Shown one piece after another: positions 48,046 through 56,412 of a stretch of DNA of 64,000 bases. A program made the position numbers and the translations under genes. Each line of letters opens with the position of its first letter. The first letter of the stretch is position 1. The DNA is from JBEKYD01 sp052148435 (GTDB lineage Bacteria; Acidobacteriota; Terriglobia; Bryobacterales; Bryobacteraceae). Location of the stretch: positions 1 to 64,000 of the forward strand of contig JBKQIF010000099.1 in assembly GCA_052148435.1 (NCBI GenBank), in the 5' to 3' direction. Below the pieces are notes generated by a model, which was not told where the DNA came from, did no database searches, and was given only the letters and a program-made list of their open reading frames with translations.

Positions 48046-48082
48046 CCCGGAGCTCCTTGTCGATCGAAGTCTTCGCGGGTGA
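47966..48082 (+). pseudogene. Truncated Fic toxin gene (first 38 codons)
   Basis: The frame reads MSSIPENSDPYLYPGTNVLK, then NLRGLTDPELLVDRSLRG and a stop. PYLYPGT-x-VLRN-x-(R/L)G-(I/L)TD-P-x-x-L is the conserved N-terminal block of VbhT/BepA-type Fic proteins; full genes encode 200 residues or more with the HxFx(D/E)GNGRxxR motif. That motif is absent from this frame and from the sequence after it to the next gene. The start overlaps the antitoxin by 80 bases. The toxin is thus lost while the antitoxin remains open. Confidence 0.7.
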
Positions 48083-48159
48083 GATCCCCGAACTGCTTCA
48101 GCTCGGGTTTGTCCCTATCATTTCCTTGTCGCTCGATTCTGCCTCGGTCTCAATCCGAC

Positions 48160-49245
48160 TCAGTCCTTATGCCCGGGCAGGGTGACGATCACGGTGCCGC
48201 CGTCTTCGGCGTTTTCGATTTTGGTCATCGGCTTTACCACGGGCTGAGGAACCGGCGGCACGTACGCAGGGGAAGCTTCGATTCTGGCGGCGAGTGGCGC
48301 TTGAACAGCCGGGCGCTTGGGAGACAGCATACTCATTGTCGAAGGCGGAAGCCCGGGGCCGTGAATCTGCGCCAACACCGCCCTGGTGACCCTCTCGCGC
48401 TGGGCAGCCAGCGCCTGCTTCCATTCCTGGCGCGGAATGGCGATCCCGATCCGGATGGTCTTGCCCTCGGCATTCACTTGGAATTGCGCGGATTTGGTAG
48501 CAGGTTGCGCCTTGAGCATGGTTTCCAGAAGCTCGACCGCCATCGTCAGCTTGGCCATATCTTGGGCCGAATGGACATCGAGCCGGAAGGAAGCTTCGAG
48601 CCCGTCGCCGAACGATGCGCCAAACTGGAGGCCGTCCAAGGGCTTGATGGCCTCGGCCGCGGCGTCCGGCAGTCCTGCCTTCTCGGGCCGTGTCCCAAAG
48701 CCCCAGACGTCGTATTTGGCGCGCATTTCGGCCGCGCGTTCGGCCAGGTCTCCAGCGGGCGGAGCCGCATTGGCGATACGGTCCAGAGCCGCCCGAACCT
48801 GTGCTTCCTCGCCGGCCAGCGCGGTCGTGGTATCCGGGAACGCGATCGCTCCGCCATTGGGGCCGCCGCGCAGCAACGGCACGCCGCGATCGGTCAAGAT
48901 GGCGGTCTCGGCCAGTTCGGAAACCGGAAAGTGGCCTCGCAACCATACCAGTGCCGGCGGCGCGGCGCCCTCGCCAGTCGAGGAAATCACTACCTCCTCC
49001 AAGTCGCGGAACGGATCGAAACCTGCCAGAGGTGTCGAACTCAGCACCGACGTGGCGTGCGCGCGCCAGTCCGGTGGCAGAAGGTCCGAGATGCCGTCCA
49101 GCACGCCGTTCACCCGGAAACCAATAACCACTTTGGCGCCCGGGAGGATGGCCGGCGCGGGCAGGGTCTCGGCCGGAACCATACCCGCGCACGCCAGAAC
49201 CAGAATGGCCGCCCAGGGCGCATTGCTGCGATCGAAGTCCGTCAT
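48160..49245 (-). CDS. Secreted protein of unknown function
   Basis: 361 residues from ATG 49245 (a start 12 codons earlier is possible). A signal peptide (APWAAILVLACAGMVPAE) leads to a soluble domain with a repeating alpha/beta character, for example VIGFRVNGVLDGISDLLP, LEEVVISSTGEGAAPPALVW and TTALAGEEAQVRAALDRIA. It ends in a Pro/Ala-rich tail and ENAEDGGTVIVTLPGHKD. I do not recognise a family. It stands alone and converges with the decayed Fic gene. Confidence 0.65.
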   Translation of the reverse strand: MTDFDRSNAPWAAILVLACAGMVPAETLPAPAILPGAKVVIGFRVNGVLDGISDLLPPDWRAHATSVLSSTPLAGFDPFRDLEEVVISSTGEGAAPPALVWLRGHFPVSELAETAILTDRGVPLLRGGPNGGAIAFPDTTTALAGEEAQVRAALDRIANAAPPAGDLAERAAEMRAKYDVWGFGTRPEKAGLPDAAAEAIKPLDGLQFGASFGDGLEASFRLDVHSAQDMAKLTMAVELLETMLKAQPATKSAQFQVNAEGKTIRIGIAIPRQEWKQALAAQRERVTRAVLAQIHGPGLPPSTMSMLSPKRPAVQAPLAARIEASPAYVPPVPQPVVKPMTKIENAEDGGTVIVTLPGHKD

Positions 49246-49848
49246 GATGCCAGCATGGGATATTTTTCGCCGCCAGGCCACGCTTGCCTCGGTTAGGAGG
49301 GCAACGTTAACCTTCGGGCGCTCGCGGGAGGCCCCAAAATGGAAAACCGCATCGGCGGAGCCCCCAGACCTACGGGACCCTTACCGATGCGGCTCGCCCT
49401 GGGAAGGGCTGGAATCCGGCGTCGGGCTGCCTGGCTCGAGAAACTAATTCGGTCCATCCCTGGTTAGGTCCGCGTCCATTTTTCCTCACCAGAAACGCCA
49501 GACAACGACCGATACCCGTGATCCCCTGGAGAGATCGAAAAAATCCGCTTCAAAAAAAAGCCCCTCTGCAACAACCGCCAGGCGAAAACGAATGAGCTAA
49601 AACCACTGCAAACATCGGCTCCCGCAAGCACGCTGTCTCTTTCGGCTCAATCTTCATCCGCCTGCCTGTTGCAGCAGAGGGCAGGTTTGAAAGTTTACTT
49701 CACCAATTCACCCTTACCAATAGCAACCGTACACCCACCTGTCAATGGGCATTACCCCTTTTAATTCAGTTCCTTTGTGGCGTTGTGCGAAGAAGAACCG
49801 GGGCGCGGGTGGTAAGGCGCTGTGTCGCTATGACACAATCGGAACAGA
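49246..49848. other. Long intergenic region with one structured segment
   Basis: About 600 bases between two divergent genes. The only clear structure is a hairpin with a 9-bp stem, CCGCATCGG (49347-49355) with CCGATGCGG (49384-49392), whose 28-base loop is C-rich on the plus strand and G-rich on the minus. The remainder (49450-49848) is lower in G+C with an A-run near 49552-49559 and no recognisable gene. Confidence 0.5.
49347..49392. ncRNA. Candidate structured RNA (hairpin with conserved-looking loop)
   Basis: Stem of nine perfect pairs, 28-base loop. On the minus strand the loop begins TAAGGGTCCCGTAGGTCTGG; on the plus strand it begins CGGAGCCCCCAGACC. More G/C-rich complementary blocks lie on both sides (for example CCCTGGG/AAGGGC at 49398-49409). 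I compared it by eye with tmRNA, SRP RNA, 6S and common riboswitches and found no match. Strand and boundaries are unknown. Confidence 0.25.
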
Positions 49849-51222
49849 ATGCGAGCACGCCACGCCTGCGCGCTGGCCTGGCTGGTTTCGGCCAATTGGG
49901 CATGGTGCCAGCCCCCGTCGGAATCCTCCGATCCCTTGGTGGTGGGCACCGAGCACCCCCGCCTTTTCCTCCGGCCCGCGCGCCTGCGTCTGTTGCGCCG
50001 GGAGCGCGAGCGGCAGTCTTTGCGCTGGCAGCAGTTTTCGCGCCTGGTGGCCGGCGGCGCACAGCTTCCCGAGCCCGGCTTCGCCCTGGCGCTGTATTAT
50101 GCCGTTTCGGGCGACCGGGAAGCCGGACGTAAAGCCACTGCCTTTGCTTTGACCTCGACGGACCTGCGTCAGATGGCTCTGGTCTACGACTGGTGCGAGG
50201 CCGCGATGAGCGACGCCGACCGAACCCGCCTGGCGGCGCAAATCGCCCGCCGCATCTCGGAAACCGCGGCCGACCAATCCGTGCCGGCGGTGCGCTCCCG
50301 CCTGCTGGGCGCTATCACCCTGTTCGACGATGTGCCCGATCTGCCGGGCCGGGAACTCCAGCGCGACGTCCGCGCGTGGTGGCGCGCCAAGGTGGCCGAA
50401 CCCCTGACCGCCGGCCGCGTGCCCTTCCACCGCGAAGATGCCTATCCTTTGCTCGAATTGCTGCACGCCGTACAGGATAACCTCAGCCTCGACCTGCGGG
50501 AATCGAACGTGGACTACTTCAAGGACTTCCCCGTGGAGCACCTGATGAGTTACTACCCGGCGCCCTTTCACGGCGCGGAGAACGACTTTTACATCGGCGC
50601 GGCCAGCACCAGGGCAGGCAATCCGGATCTGGAAGCCGCGGCTCTATCCCGCGCGGCGGACTTGGCCATGGTGGCCTACGATAGCAACGCACCCCAGACG
50701 CAAGTGCTGCAAGGCTGGCTCATGCACGACCGTTTTCTGCTGCGCGGGCCTTTCGGCATACCCTACGAATTCCTGTGGGCCAATCCTTATCAGCCCGGGC
50801 TGAGCTACTATCACGTCCCTACGGTCTACTACAATCCCGACTACGGGCGCCTCTTCGCCCGCTCCAGTTGGGACGACGATGCCGCCTGGTTCGGCCTGTT
50901 CGATGGAGGCGCACAGTTGTTTGCGGACGGCCACGTCACCATGGTCAGCCCGCAGGTGCAAGCGCCGCCGCTGTCGCTCGACGACGCCACGGTGTGCTTC
51001 GGGCGAGCCGTGCGCGATTTTCAGCTCGCGCTGGACGGGCGGCAGACCGTCTTCGTGGTGGGTCTGGAGCCGCGACGATCCTATGACGTGGAGGTCGACG
51101 ACGAGCAGATGTACCAGGCCGATTCCGACCGCGCCGGCATTGTGGAGTTGGACGACGTTCCGGCGGGTAAGCCGGTCGCGGTGCACCTGCGGGAAAACAA
51201 GGCCACCGATAAACACCGATGA
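49849..51222 (+). CDS. Exported protein resembling heparinase/alginate-lyase toroid
   Basis: 457 residues with a short signal peptide (ACALAWLVSANWAWCQP). After VVGTEHPRLFLRPARLRLLR comes a helical region (~55-200) similar to the alpha toroid N-terminus of heparinase II/III-like proteins, where HPR(L/I)x-x-x-x-x-x-LR is a usual beginning. The second half is beta-rich with YYHVPTVYYNPDYGRLFARSSW and ends in a beta sandwich. No lyase active-site residues are certain. A surface polysaccharide-acting role is possible; low certainty. Confidence 0.5.
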   Translation: MRARHACALAWLVSANWAWCQPPSESSDPLVVGTEHPRLFLRPARLRLLRRERERQSLRWQQFSRLVAGGAQLPEPGFALALYYAVSGDREAGRKATAFALTSTDLRQMALVYDWCEAAMSDADRTRLAAQIARRISETAADQSVPAVRSRLLGAITLFDDVPDLPGRELQRDVRAWWRAKVAEPLTAGRVPFHREDAYPLLELLHAVQDNLSLDLRESNVDYFKDFPVEHLMSYYPAPFHGAENDFYIGAASTRAGNPDLEAAALSRAADLAMVAYDSNAPQTQVLQGWLMHDRFLLRGPFGIPYEFLWANPYQPGLSYYHVPTVYYNPDYGRLFARSSWDDDAAWFGLFDGGAQLFADGHVTMVSPQVQAPPLSLDDATVCFGRAVRDFQLALDGRQTVFVVGLEPRRSYDVEVDDEQMYQADSDRAGIVELDDVPAGKPVAVHLRENKATDKHR

Positions 51223-51245
51223 ACAACCGGCTGCAGCCGAAAAAG

Positions 51246-51319
51246 CGCAGGCGTAAACGCCTGCTCCGCCAAGATTCCGATGCGCTTGCCGACCTCGTGG
51301 AGTAGGCCTTCGGCCTGCG
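51246..51319. repeat. Inverted hairpin pair with GYGG feet (REPIN-like)
   Basis: Minus-strand copy: GCGGAGCAGGCG-TTTA-CGCCTGC (51247-51269). Plus-strand copy: GTGGAGTAGGCC-TTC-GGCCTGC (51297-51317). The foot and the next bases (GYGGAGYAGGCS) match while stems differ by paired changes. The hairpins point outward, feet inward. It fills part of the gap after the lyase-like gene and before the fabH stop. Confidence 0.55.
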
Positions 51320-51400
51320 ACTTGATTTTTTCACGGCTCTTGACGGTCGCGGCTGGCGGCGTGGCGCGCCATATCGTCAAACAGGGCTCGCCCCGCCCGT

Positions 51401-52387
51401 TTAATACGCCCAGCGCCACAGGCTTGCGCCCACCGTGTAGCCGGCGCCGACCGCTACGAACAGGGCCACATCGCCCTTGCGAAGCTTGCCTTGTGCCAGA
51501 GCGTCGCGGGTGCCCAGCGGAATGGTGGCGGCGGTGGTATTGCCGAAGCGGTCGATGTTGACGATCACCCGCGACCGGTCGATGCCCAGACGCTCCGCGG
51601 CGGCGGCGATGATGCGCAGGTTGGCCTGGTGCGGAACCATCACGGCGACGTCGGAGAGAGCGAGGCCGTTCCGCTCCAGGAGTTCGCGGCTGACTTCGTA
51701 CATCTTGCGGACGGCATACTTAAAGACGTGCTGTCCTTGCTGATGGACGTAGTGCAGGCGCCTGTCCACGGTGTCATGGGAAGCCGGCAGCCGGCTGCCG
51801 CCGGCGGGCATCTTCAGGAAGTCGCCACCCGACCCGTCCACTTCGCCCAGGAAATCGATGAATCCTTCGCCGTCCTCGGCCGGTTCCACCAGCATCGCTC
51901 CCGCGCCGTCTCCAAACAGCACGCAAGTGGCGCGGTCCTGGTAATCGATGATGCGGCTCATGGTGTCGGCTCCGATCACCAGCACCTTGCGGTACATGCC
52001 GCCCGATACCAGGTGAGCCGCGATGGTCAACCCGTACACGAATCCGGAGCAGGCAGCCACCAGGTCGAACCCCCAGGCGCCGCGCGCGCCCAGGGCGTTC
52101 TGCACCAGGCAGGCGGTGGAGGGAAACATATGGTCCGGTGTAACCGTACAGACGATGATCGCCTGCACTTCGGAGGCGTCTATGCCGCGTTCCTCCAGGG
52201 CGCACCGCGCCGCGCGGATTGCCATGTCCGAGGTGGCCATATCCGCATCCGCAATGTGGCGCTCCCGAATACCGACCCGTTCGAGGATCCACTGGTCGGT
52301 AGTCGCCACCATCTTTTCCAGGTCCTGGTTGGTGAGAACACGGGGGGGGACGTAGCAACCCAGCGCCGTAATTTTAGCTTTTGGCAA
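51401..52387 (-). CDS. fabH: 3-oxoacyl-ACP synthase III
   Basis: 328 residues from TTG 52387 with GAGGGAGCC upstream. The start is judged by fit: the catalytic residues then fall at Cys113 (LVAACSGFVYGL), His253 (VPHQANLRII) and Asn283 (NIDRFGNTTAATIP), close to E. coli FabH (112, 244, 274). It condenses acetyl-CoA or another acyl-CoA with malonyl-ACP to start fatty acid synthesis. A longer in-frame version adds unrelated residues. It is divergent from the SprT-like gene and stands apart from other fab genes. Confidence 0.93.
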   Translation of the reverse strand: MPKAKITALGCYVPPRVLTNQDLEKMVATTDQWILERVGIRERHIADADMATSDMAIRAARCALEERGIDASEVQAIIVCTVTPDHMFPSTACLVQNALGARGAWGFDLVAACSGFVYGLTIAAHLVSGGMYRKVLVIGADTMSRIIDYQDRATCVLFGDGAGAMLVEPAEDGEGFIDFLGEVDGSGGDFLKMPAGGSRLPASHDTVDRRLHYVHQQGQHVFKYAVRKMYEVSRELLERNGLALSDVAVMVPHQANLRIIAAAAERLGIDRSRVIVNIDRFGNTTAATIPLGTRDALAQGKLRKGDVALFVAVGAGYTVGASLWRWAY

Positions 52388-52431
52388 TATTCCGGCTCCC
52401 TCAAACGAAGAAGTAACCAACAGGTTAACCC

Positions 52432-53199
52432 ATGGACGCCCGCCGCGGTACCCTAGAAAATATGGGGCACGATGAGGGCCTGCTGCAGCCGGAAGGTCTT
52501 CAGGCATCGCTTTTCTTCGAAACTCCGGAAGAGATTTATGCGCGCGTGTTTCGCCAGTTGAAGCCACGCACGGCGGTGCCGGAAATCGGCGTGGAGTTTT
52601 GCCGCTTCGCCAACGTAGACAGCTTCATCCGTCTCGAGGAAGGCCGTCTGCGGGTGCGCATTTCCGATCTGCTGGCCGGCGCGCCCGCGCCGGTTGCCGA
52701 AGCGCTGGCGTTCATTCTGCTCGGTAAACTCTACCGCAAGAAGATCCCTCGCCTCTACTCTCACCGCTATCGCCTCTACCTGAACCGCCGGGACATCCGC
52801 CGGCAGGCACACTTGGTACGGCTGATTCGGGGACGCAAATTCATCTCCGGCCCACAAGGGCGGCACCATAATCTGGAGGAGCTGTTCGAGCGCCTGAATA
52901 TGCAATTCTTCGATGGCCTGATGGGGCGGCCCCGGCTGGGATGGAGCCGTCAGGCGTCGAGGACTATGCTTGGCCATTTCGACCCTTCCCACCAAGCCAT
53001 CATTATCAGCCGCATCTTCGACGACCCTTCCGTCCCTGTGCTGGCGGTGGAATACGTGATGTTCCACGAGATGTTGCATCTGCGGCATCCCGTGGACCAT
53101 AGCGGAGCGCGGCGGAGAGTACACACGAAGGAATTCAGGGCCGCGGAAAAAGAATTTCCCAAATTAATTCAGGCCAAAGAAATATTAAAGCGGCTGTGA
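52432..53199 (+). CDS. SprT-like zinc metalloprotease domain protein
   Basis: 255 residues (an ATG at 52462 gives 245). The last third has VEYVMFHEMLHLRHPVDHSG and RRRVHTKEFRAAEKEFP: HExxH plus a downstream His, as in SprT and WSS1-type minigluzincins. The first half is helical, with LYSHRYRLYLNRRDIRRQ before the protease domain. Relatives include DNA-protein crosslink proteases (Spartan), but bacterial ones of this size are uncharacterised. Divergent from fabH with only 44 bases between the starts. Confidence 0.8.
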   Translation: MDARRGTLENMGHDEGLLQPEGLQASLFFETPEEIYARVFRQLKPRTAVPEIGVEFCRFANVDSFIRLEEGRLRVRISDLLAGAPAPVAEALAFILLGKLYRKKIPRLYSHRYRLYLNRRDIRRQAHLVRLIRGRKFISGPQGRHHNLEELFERLNMQFFDGLMGRPRLGWSRQASRTMLGHFDPSHQAIIISRIFDDPSVPVLAVEYVMFHEMLHLRHPVDHSGARRRVHTKEFRAAEKEFPKLIQAKEILKRL

Positions 53200-53256
53200 A
53201 GCGGAAAAATCCGCTCCCAGCCGCTCGCAATAAATGGAGAACTATTGAGACCGGGG

Positions 53257-53781
53257 TTATGCCGCCGACGCACTCACGGCCGGCATCAGATTGCGCAGTT
53301 CGCCCTGCATCCGGTTGAAGATTTCCACCAGGCTCGCCGCGCTGACGGCGCCGACACCCATCCGGTACAACACCAGACGAAAATGGACTACCATCAGGCT
53401 GCACGCGAAGTTGATCTGCTGACGGAGCAGGATGCCGGCCAAGTCCGGCCGATCCTCCCGGGACTGCAGCAGAAGCAGTTTCAAAGCGGCTGAAATGCGC
53501 CGAAAATCCATGCTGAGGCTGCTCAGGTAACCGCGAAAAATGTGGTAACGCTGCGCGCGTAACTTCCGCTCCATCCGCGGCGTGAAGCCAGGCTGTGCGC
53601 GTAAGTACTCAAGATCCTGTGGCTCTAGCAACCGGAACATGGGCCGATATCGTTCGAGCGACAGCTCTTCGATCCACTCAGCCGTAACCGGCAAATCGCT
53701 ACCAGACAGCATGACTTTGCCCACAAAGATCGCAAGGGCCGCGAAAATACACAAGATTACCAGCAAGCTAATTTCTATCAT
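53257..53781 (-). CDS. Membrane-anchored protein of unknown function
   Basis: 174 residues. An N-terminal membrane helix (MIEISLLVILCIFAALAIFVGKV) is followed by a helical cytoplasmic or periplasmic domain (WIEELSLERYRPMFRLLEPQDLEYLRAQPGF, FRGYLSSLSMDFRRISAALK) of basic, amphipathic character. A predicted ribosome site is weak. The gene reads the same way as the multi-TM gene upstream (119 bases away), and could form a unit with it. I do not recognise the family. Confidence 0.65.
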   Translation of the reverse strand: MIEISLLVILCIFAALAIFVGKVMLSGSDLPVTAEWIEELSLERYRPMFRLLEPQDLEYLRAQPGFTPRMERKLRAQRYHIFRGYLSSLSMDFRRISAALKLLLLQSREDRPDLAGILLRQQINFACSLMVVHFRLVLYRMGVGAVSAASLVEIFNRMQGELRNLMPAVSASAA

Positions 53782-53881
53782 TGACCCCCCGTTTGGTACA
53801 TTTGCTTGTGTGTGTCACCAAAGTTGAGGATACGGTACTTCTGGCTGAAATGCAACAAAAGTTCGGGTAATATCGGTACTG

Positions 53882-53899
53882 TGATAACTTTTGTTATCA
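53882..53899. terminator. Small AT hairpin after a membrane-protein gene
   Basis: TGATAAC-TTTT-GTTATCA, a 7-bp stem just past the stop at 53901 of the minus-strand gene. No T-run follows on that strand, so efficiency as an intrinsic terminator is doubtful. Confidence 0.3.
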
Positions 53900-53900
53900 A

Positions 53901-54680
53901 TTAATGCACGCGGGAAACGCGCAATACGGTCGCGTTGATGGCATCCAATTGCCGCAAAATCCGCTCCTCGTGTTCCGGCCCAAGGTGCGGAAGTTGCACC
54001 CGAACCTCTTCGCCGTGCGGGCTCAGCAACAACAGCCAGGCATATACGCAAAGCACCGAAATCGCCAAAAGGAAGGCGCTAGCGGTCTCGTTAAAGCGGA
54101 GCCCGAATAGCGCACGCGCCAGAAAAATCAAAGTATTACTGATGAAATATAAGGAAAATACGGCTGCATGCACGATTACGTTCCGGCTCAATGGTACCGG
54201 ATAGCGGGTAAGGAAGAGCAGAATTAATACAAGGAAGGTGGCGAGGCTGAGATAAATTCCGCGTTCGGCGGCAATGGTGTAGCCCAAAAGACGATCCTCA
54301 GAACCCATGGACGGCCGGATCTTGGGCAGGAGGCTCAATATCGATACCAGGATCGATACTACCATGGCAAAATACATCGCCCAACGGCCTAGGGTGTACA
54401 GGCCCCGGTGACGTTCCAAGATCAGCCGGTACAACTCCAACACCATGAGAACAAATAGGATCCAGGAAATTGGCTCCTCGACCAGAAAAACCCGAAGGTA
54501 AAGTTTGGATCGGTAGTCGAGCAAGAATGGAATGAAGCTGCTAACAAGTCGAAAAAGCAGGTAGACGAAGAAGAAGCTATAGCGCCGGAATAAGCCTGTC
54601 CAGAACAGCTTGGCGGCCGTCGCCAACGATCCGGCCGCCGACAGAATGATCAGGCTGTTAACCAGCGCGGAGCCTGGCAT
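53901..54680 (-). CDS. Seven-helix membrane protein of unknown function
   Basis: 259 residues with about seven hydrophobic segments (for example LVNSLIILSAAGSLATAAKL, VEEPISWILFVLMVLELYRL, YFAMVVSILVSILSLLP and FLLAISVLCVYAWLLLLSP). A soluble C-terminal tail (EERILRQLDAINATVLRVSRVH) could be a short coiled coil. The layout is seen in many copies in Acidobacteria; no function is known. Start ATG 54680 (MPGSALVN); its ribosome site is weak. Confidence 0.7.
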   Translation of the reverse strand: MPGSALVNSLIILSAAGSLATAAKLFWTGLFRRYSFFFVYLLFRLVSSFIPFLLDYRSKLYLRVFLVEEPISWILFVLMVLELYRLILERHRGLYTLGRWAMYFAMVVSILVSILSLLPKIRPSMGSEDRLLGYTIAAERGIYLSLATFLVLILLFLTRYPVPLSRNVIVHAAVFSLYFISNTLIFLARALFGLRFNETASAFLLAISVLCVYAWLLLLSPHGEEVRVQLPHLGPEHEERILRQLDAINATVLRVSRVH

Positions 54681-54746
54681 TTTCGCACGACCTCAGCCGC
54701 ATTCTAACACCAGGCCCCACGCCAGTTTCCCAGCCTTTTGGTGCAT

Positions 54747-54860
54747 TTACCGGACCCAACTGCAGGGGTGGCAGCCGGGAAGCGGTATATCGGTCTTGTT
54801 GACTTGTGCCGTCGCCACAAGTGCAAAAGCAGCCAGGGCCAAGAGGACCAGCTTTTTCAT
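54747..54860 (-). CDS. 37-residue exported peptide with two Cys
   Basis: The minus strand encodes MKKLVLLALAAFALVATAQ, then VNKTDIPLPGCHPCSWVR and a stop. The first 19 residues are a textbook signal peptide with AxA before Gln; the mature part would be about 18 residues with a C-H-P-C motif, like a heme or disulfide site. AAGGA lies ten bases upstream. A 7-bp hairpin (54888-54903) sits in the leader. The size is below usual gene-calling limits, and I know no family; support is the strong signal peptide and codon usage. Confidence 0.5.
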   Translation of the reverse strand: MKKLVLLALAAFALVATAQVNKTDIPLPGCHPCSWVR

Positions 54861-55154
54861 CCGGGTCTGTTCCTTTCTTAACGAGTGGCTTACTAAAGTA
54901 AGCTTAGTACTATACTAGTCAGGACCAGACGGATATAGGGACATTACCGAAGCAGAATTTCCGCTGACAGAACATCCCATGGCTAGTCGCGAATATCTGA
55001 AGGGAGGTACCTAAGGTTAGCACTGCAACATTTTGGGATAGCGTTATAAAATTGTAGCTGCGCGTCAGGGTGGCGTGTTTGGTGATCTACAGTACTTTCC
55101 TTACTCAGCACACTGACTGACCGCAAGCCGAAAGGGAGGAATTTTCTGGGAGAC
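54861..55154. other. Intergenic region with leader hairpin
   Basis: It holds GCTTACT-AA-AGTAAGC (54888-54903) and A/T-rich sequence around TATAGT (54909-54914, minus), which could be the -10 for the 37-residue peptide. The rest up to the GTG-start gene at 55155 shows nothing distinctive apart from a GGGAGGAA word at 55133-55140. Confidence 0.4.
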
Positions 55155-55550
55155 GTGGCCTTCAAGCGTCGGCCGGCACTGGTGCCTGGTGCGGAGTACT
55201 GGCGCCAGATACTGACCCAAGTCCCAACTTCTTTTGGGAGGCTGGTCTTCATGGCTTCTCTCTGGGATGCTCCGTCGGGCTCTTATTATCACAGCGATCT
55301 TAGCCAGTTGATGGGCCGGGAAGACGCGGATCGAACCCTGTGCCTCAGCCATCACCAGATTTTCTCGCAATGGCTCACCTTCAGCCTGTCGGAACAAAAA
55401 GCCGATCTGGAACGTTACCTGAATACCTCGGGCGGCCCACGATTTGCTCTCGCCTACCGCAGCCTGACGCCACCAACGGCGCGCGACGTGGAGCGGCAGC
55501 TCTATATTACCGATCTGGAGACTCTGCTGGAACTGCTGCGCTACGGGTAG
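55155..55550 (+). CDS. Conserved protein of unknown function, 131 residues
   Basis: GTG start behind GGGAG. A soluble alpha/beta protein: VPTSFGRLVFMASLWDAPSGSYYH, REDADRTLCLSHHQIFSQWLTF, then EKADLERYLNTS-like helix and a short C-terminal helix ETLLELLRYG. A segment W(D/E)-x3-G-Y-x-H with a paired His recurs in an Acidobacteria-specific family, as I recall, but no function is known. No signal peptide. Confidence 0.6.
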   Translation: MAFKRRPALVPGAEYWRQILTQVPTSFGRLVFMASLWDAPSGSYYHSDLSQLMGREDADRTLCLSHHQIFSQWLTFSLSEQKADLERYLNTSGGPRFALAYRSLTPPTARDVERQLYITDLETLLELLRYG

Positions 55551-55556
55551 GCCGTC

Positions 55557-56315
55557 TTATCTTTTCTTTGATTCCAATAACATAGCAACGCCCACCACCT
55601 GTCCCAAAACGTCGATTTCGGTCCAGTCGTAGAGCGCCACGTTCTGCTGGGAGGAAGGGTGGAACTGGACCATCAGCCGATCTTGTTGCAAACTGCACCA
55701 CCCGCATAGGTAGCCTTGCCGATGTTCCAGGAAGTGAATGGGCCGATCCACCTCGCTGGTCCACTTGCCGCCTCCAATTCGACACAGCGTGTCGTCAATG
55801 GCCAGCAGCGAACCGGGATGCAGTATCGGATACATGGACCAGTCCTCCGTCCCCATCACGCCGTAACGAAACTCCTTCACTTCCCAACCGTTTAGGAAGC
55901 TCAGCGGAAGCTTTCCCCATTTACGGATGGTTTGGCTCAGGAAGGTCGTTTTGGCCTGGTCCACGGAAGCATCCAGGGGTAAAGGAACGGTCACCTCCGT
56001 CTGGTGGCCAAACCCGGCGGCATGGGTCGCCCGGTGTTTGATCCGCAGGCCCTCGGAAACCAGTTCCCCGCTCGGCACGCCATACCAGGTCAGGACCTCG
56101 CCGATTTCCAGGCGGTACACCGCACACAAGGTGTACATTCGGAAGAGTGATGGAATGGTGCCCTTGTTTTCGATGTCTGCGAGGCGGCTTAGCGCGATAA
56201 TAAACTCATCGTTACCCCGGTGCTCTGCGATCTGCTGGCTGGCGCGCTCCACGTCGCGGTAGGTGAGCCCCAGTTTTTCCCGGACCCGTTTTAGTCTTTC
56301 CCCTGGGCGCTCCAT
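55557..56315 (-). CDS. XRE-type regulator with S24-like C-terminal domain
   Basis: 252 residues from ATG 56315. An N-terminal helix-turn-helix (GERLKRVREKLGLTYRDVERASQ and SRLADIENKGTIPSLFRM) is joined to a C-terminal domain with YGVMGTEDWSMYPILHPGSLLAID, the strand-turn-Ser form of LexA/S24 proteins, in which the Ser in M(Y)P would be catalytic. A Lys partner is not certain. Similar fusions are common in Solibacteres. An 11-bp inverted repeat lies between it and pheA, probably its operator. Confidence 0.78.
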   Translation of the reverse strand: MERPGERLKRVREKLGLTYRDVERASQQIAEHRGNDEFIIALSRLADIENKGTIPSLFRMYTLCAVYRLEIGEVLTWYGVPSGELVSEGLRIKHRATHAAGFGHQTEVTVPLPLDASVDQAKTTFLSQTIRKWGKLPLSFLNGWEVKEFRYGVMGTEDWSMYPILHPGSLLAIDDTLCRIGGGKWTSEVDRPIHFLEHRQGYLCGWCSLQQDRLMVQFHPSSQQNVALYDWTEIDVLGQVVGVAMLLESKKR

Positions 56316-56412
56316 GAAGGCGTTTATCTCCTCCGCGGGGACGGCGAAGCGACCCTTTGGACCAAGCGGAATTATAAGACATGGCAAAAACTACAGCAAC
56401 CGAAATCGGCTG

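Noticed and set aside
49347..49392. 4.5S/SRP RNA, 6S RNA or a cobalamin riboswitch
   Set aside because: None of the conserved boxes of these RNAs could be found on either strand; kept only as an unassigned structured segment.
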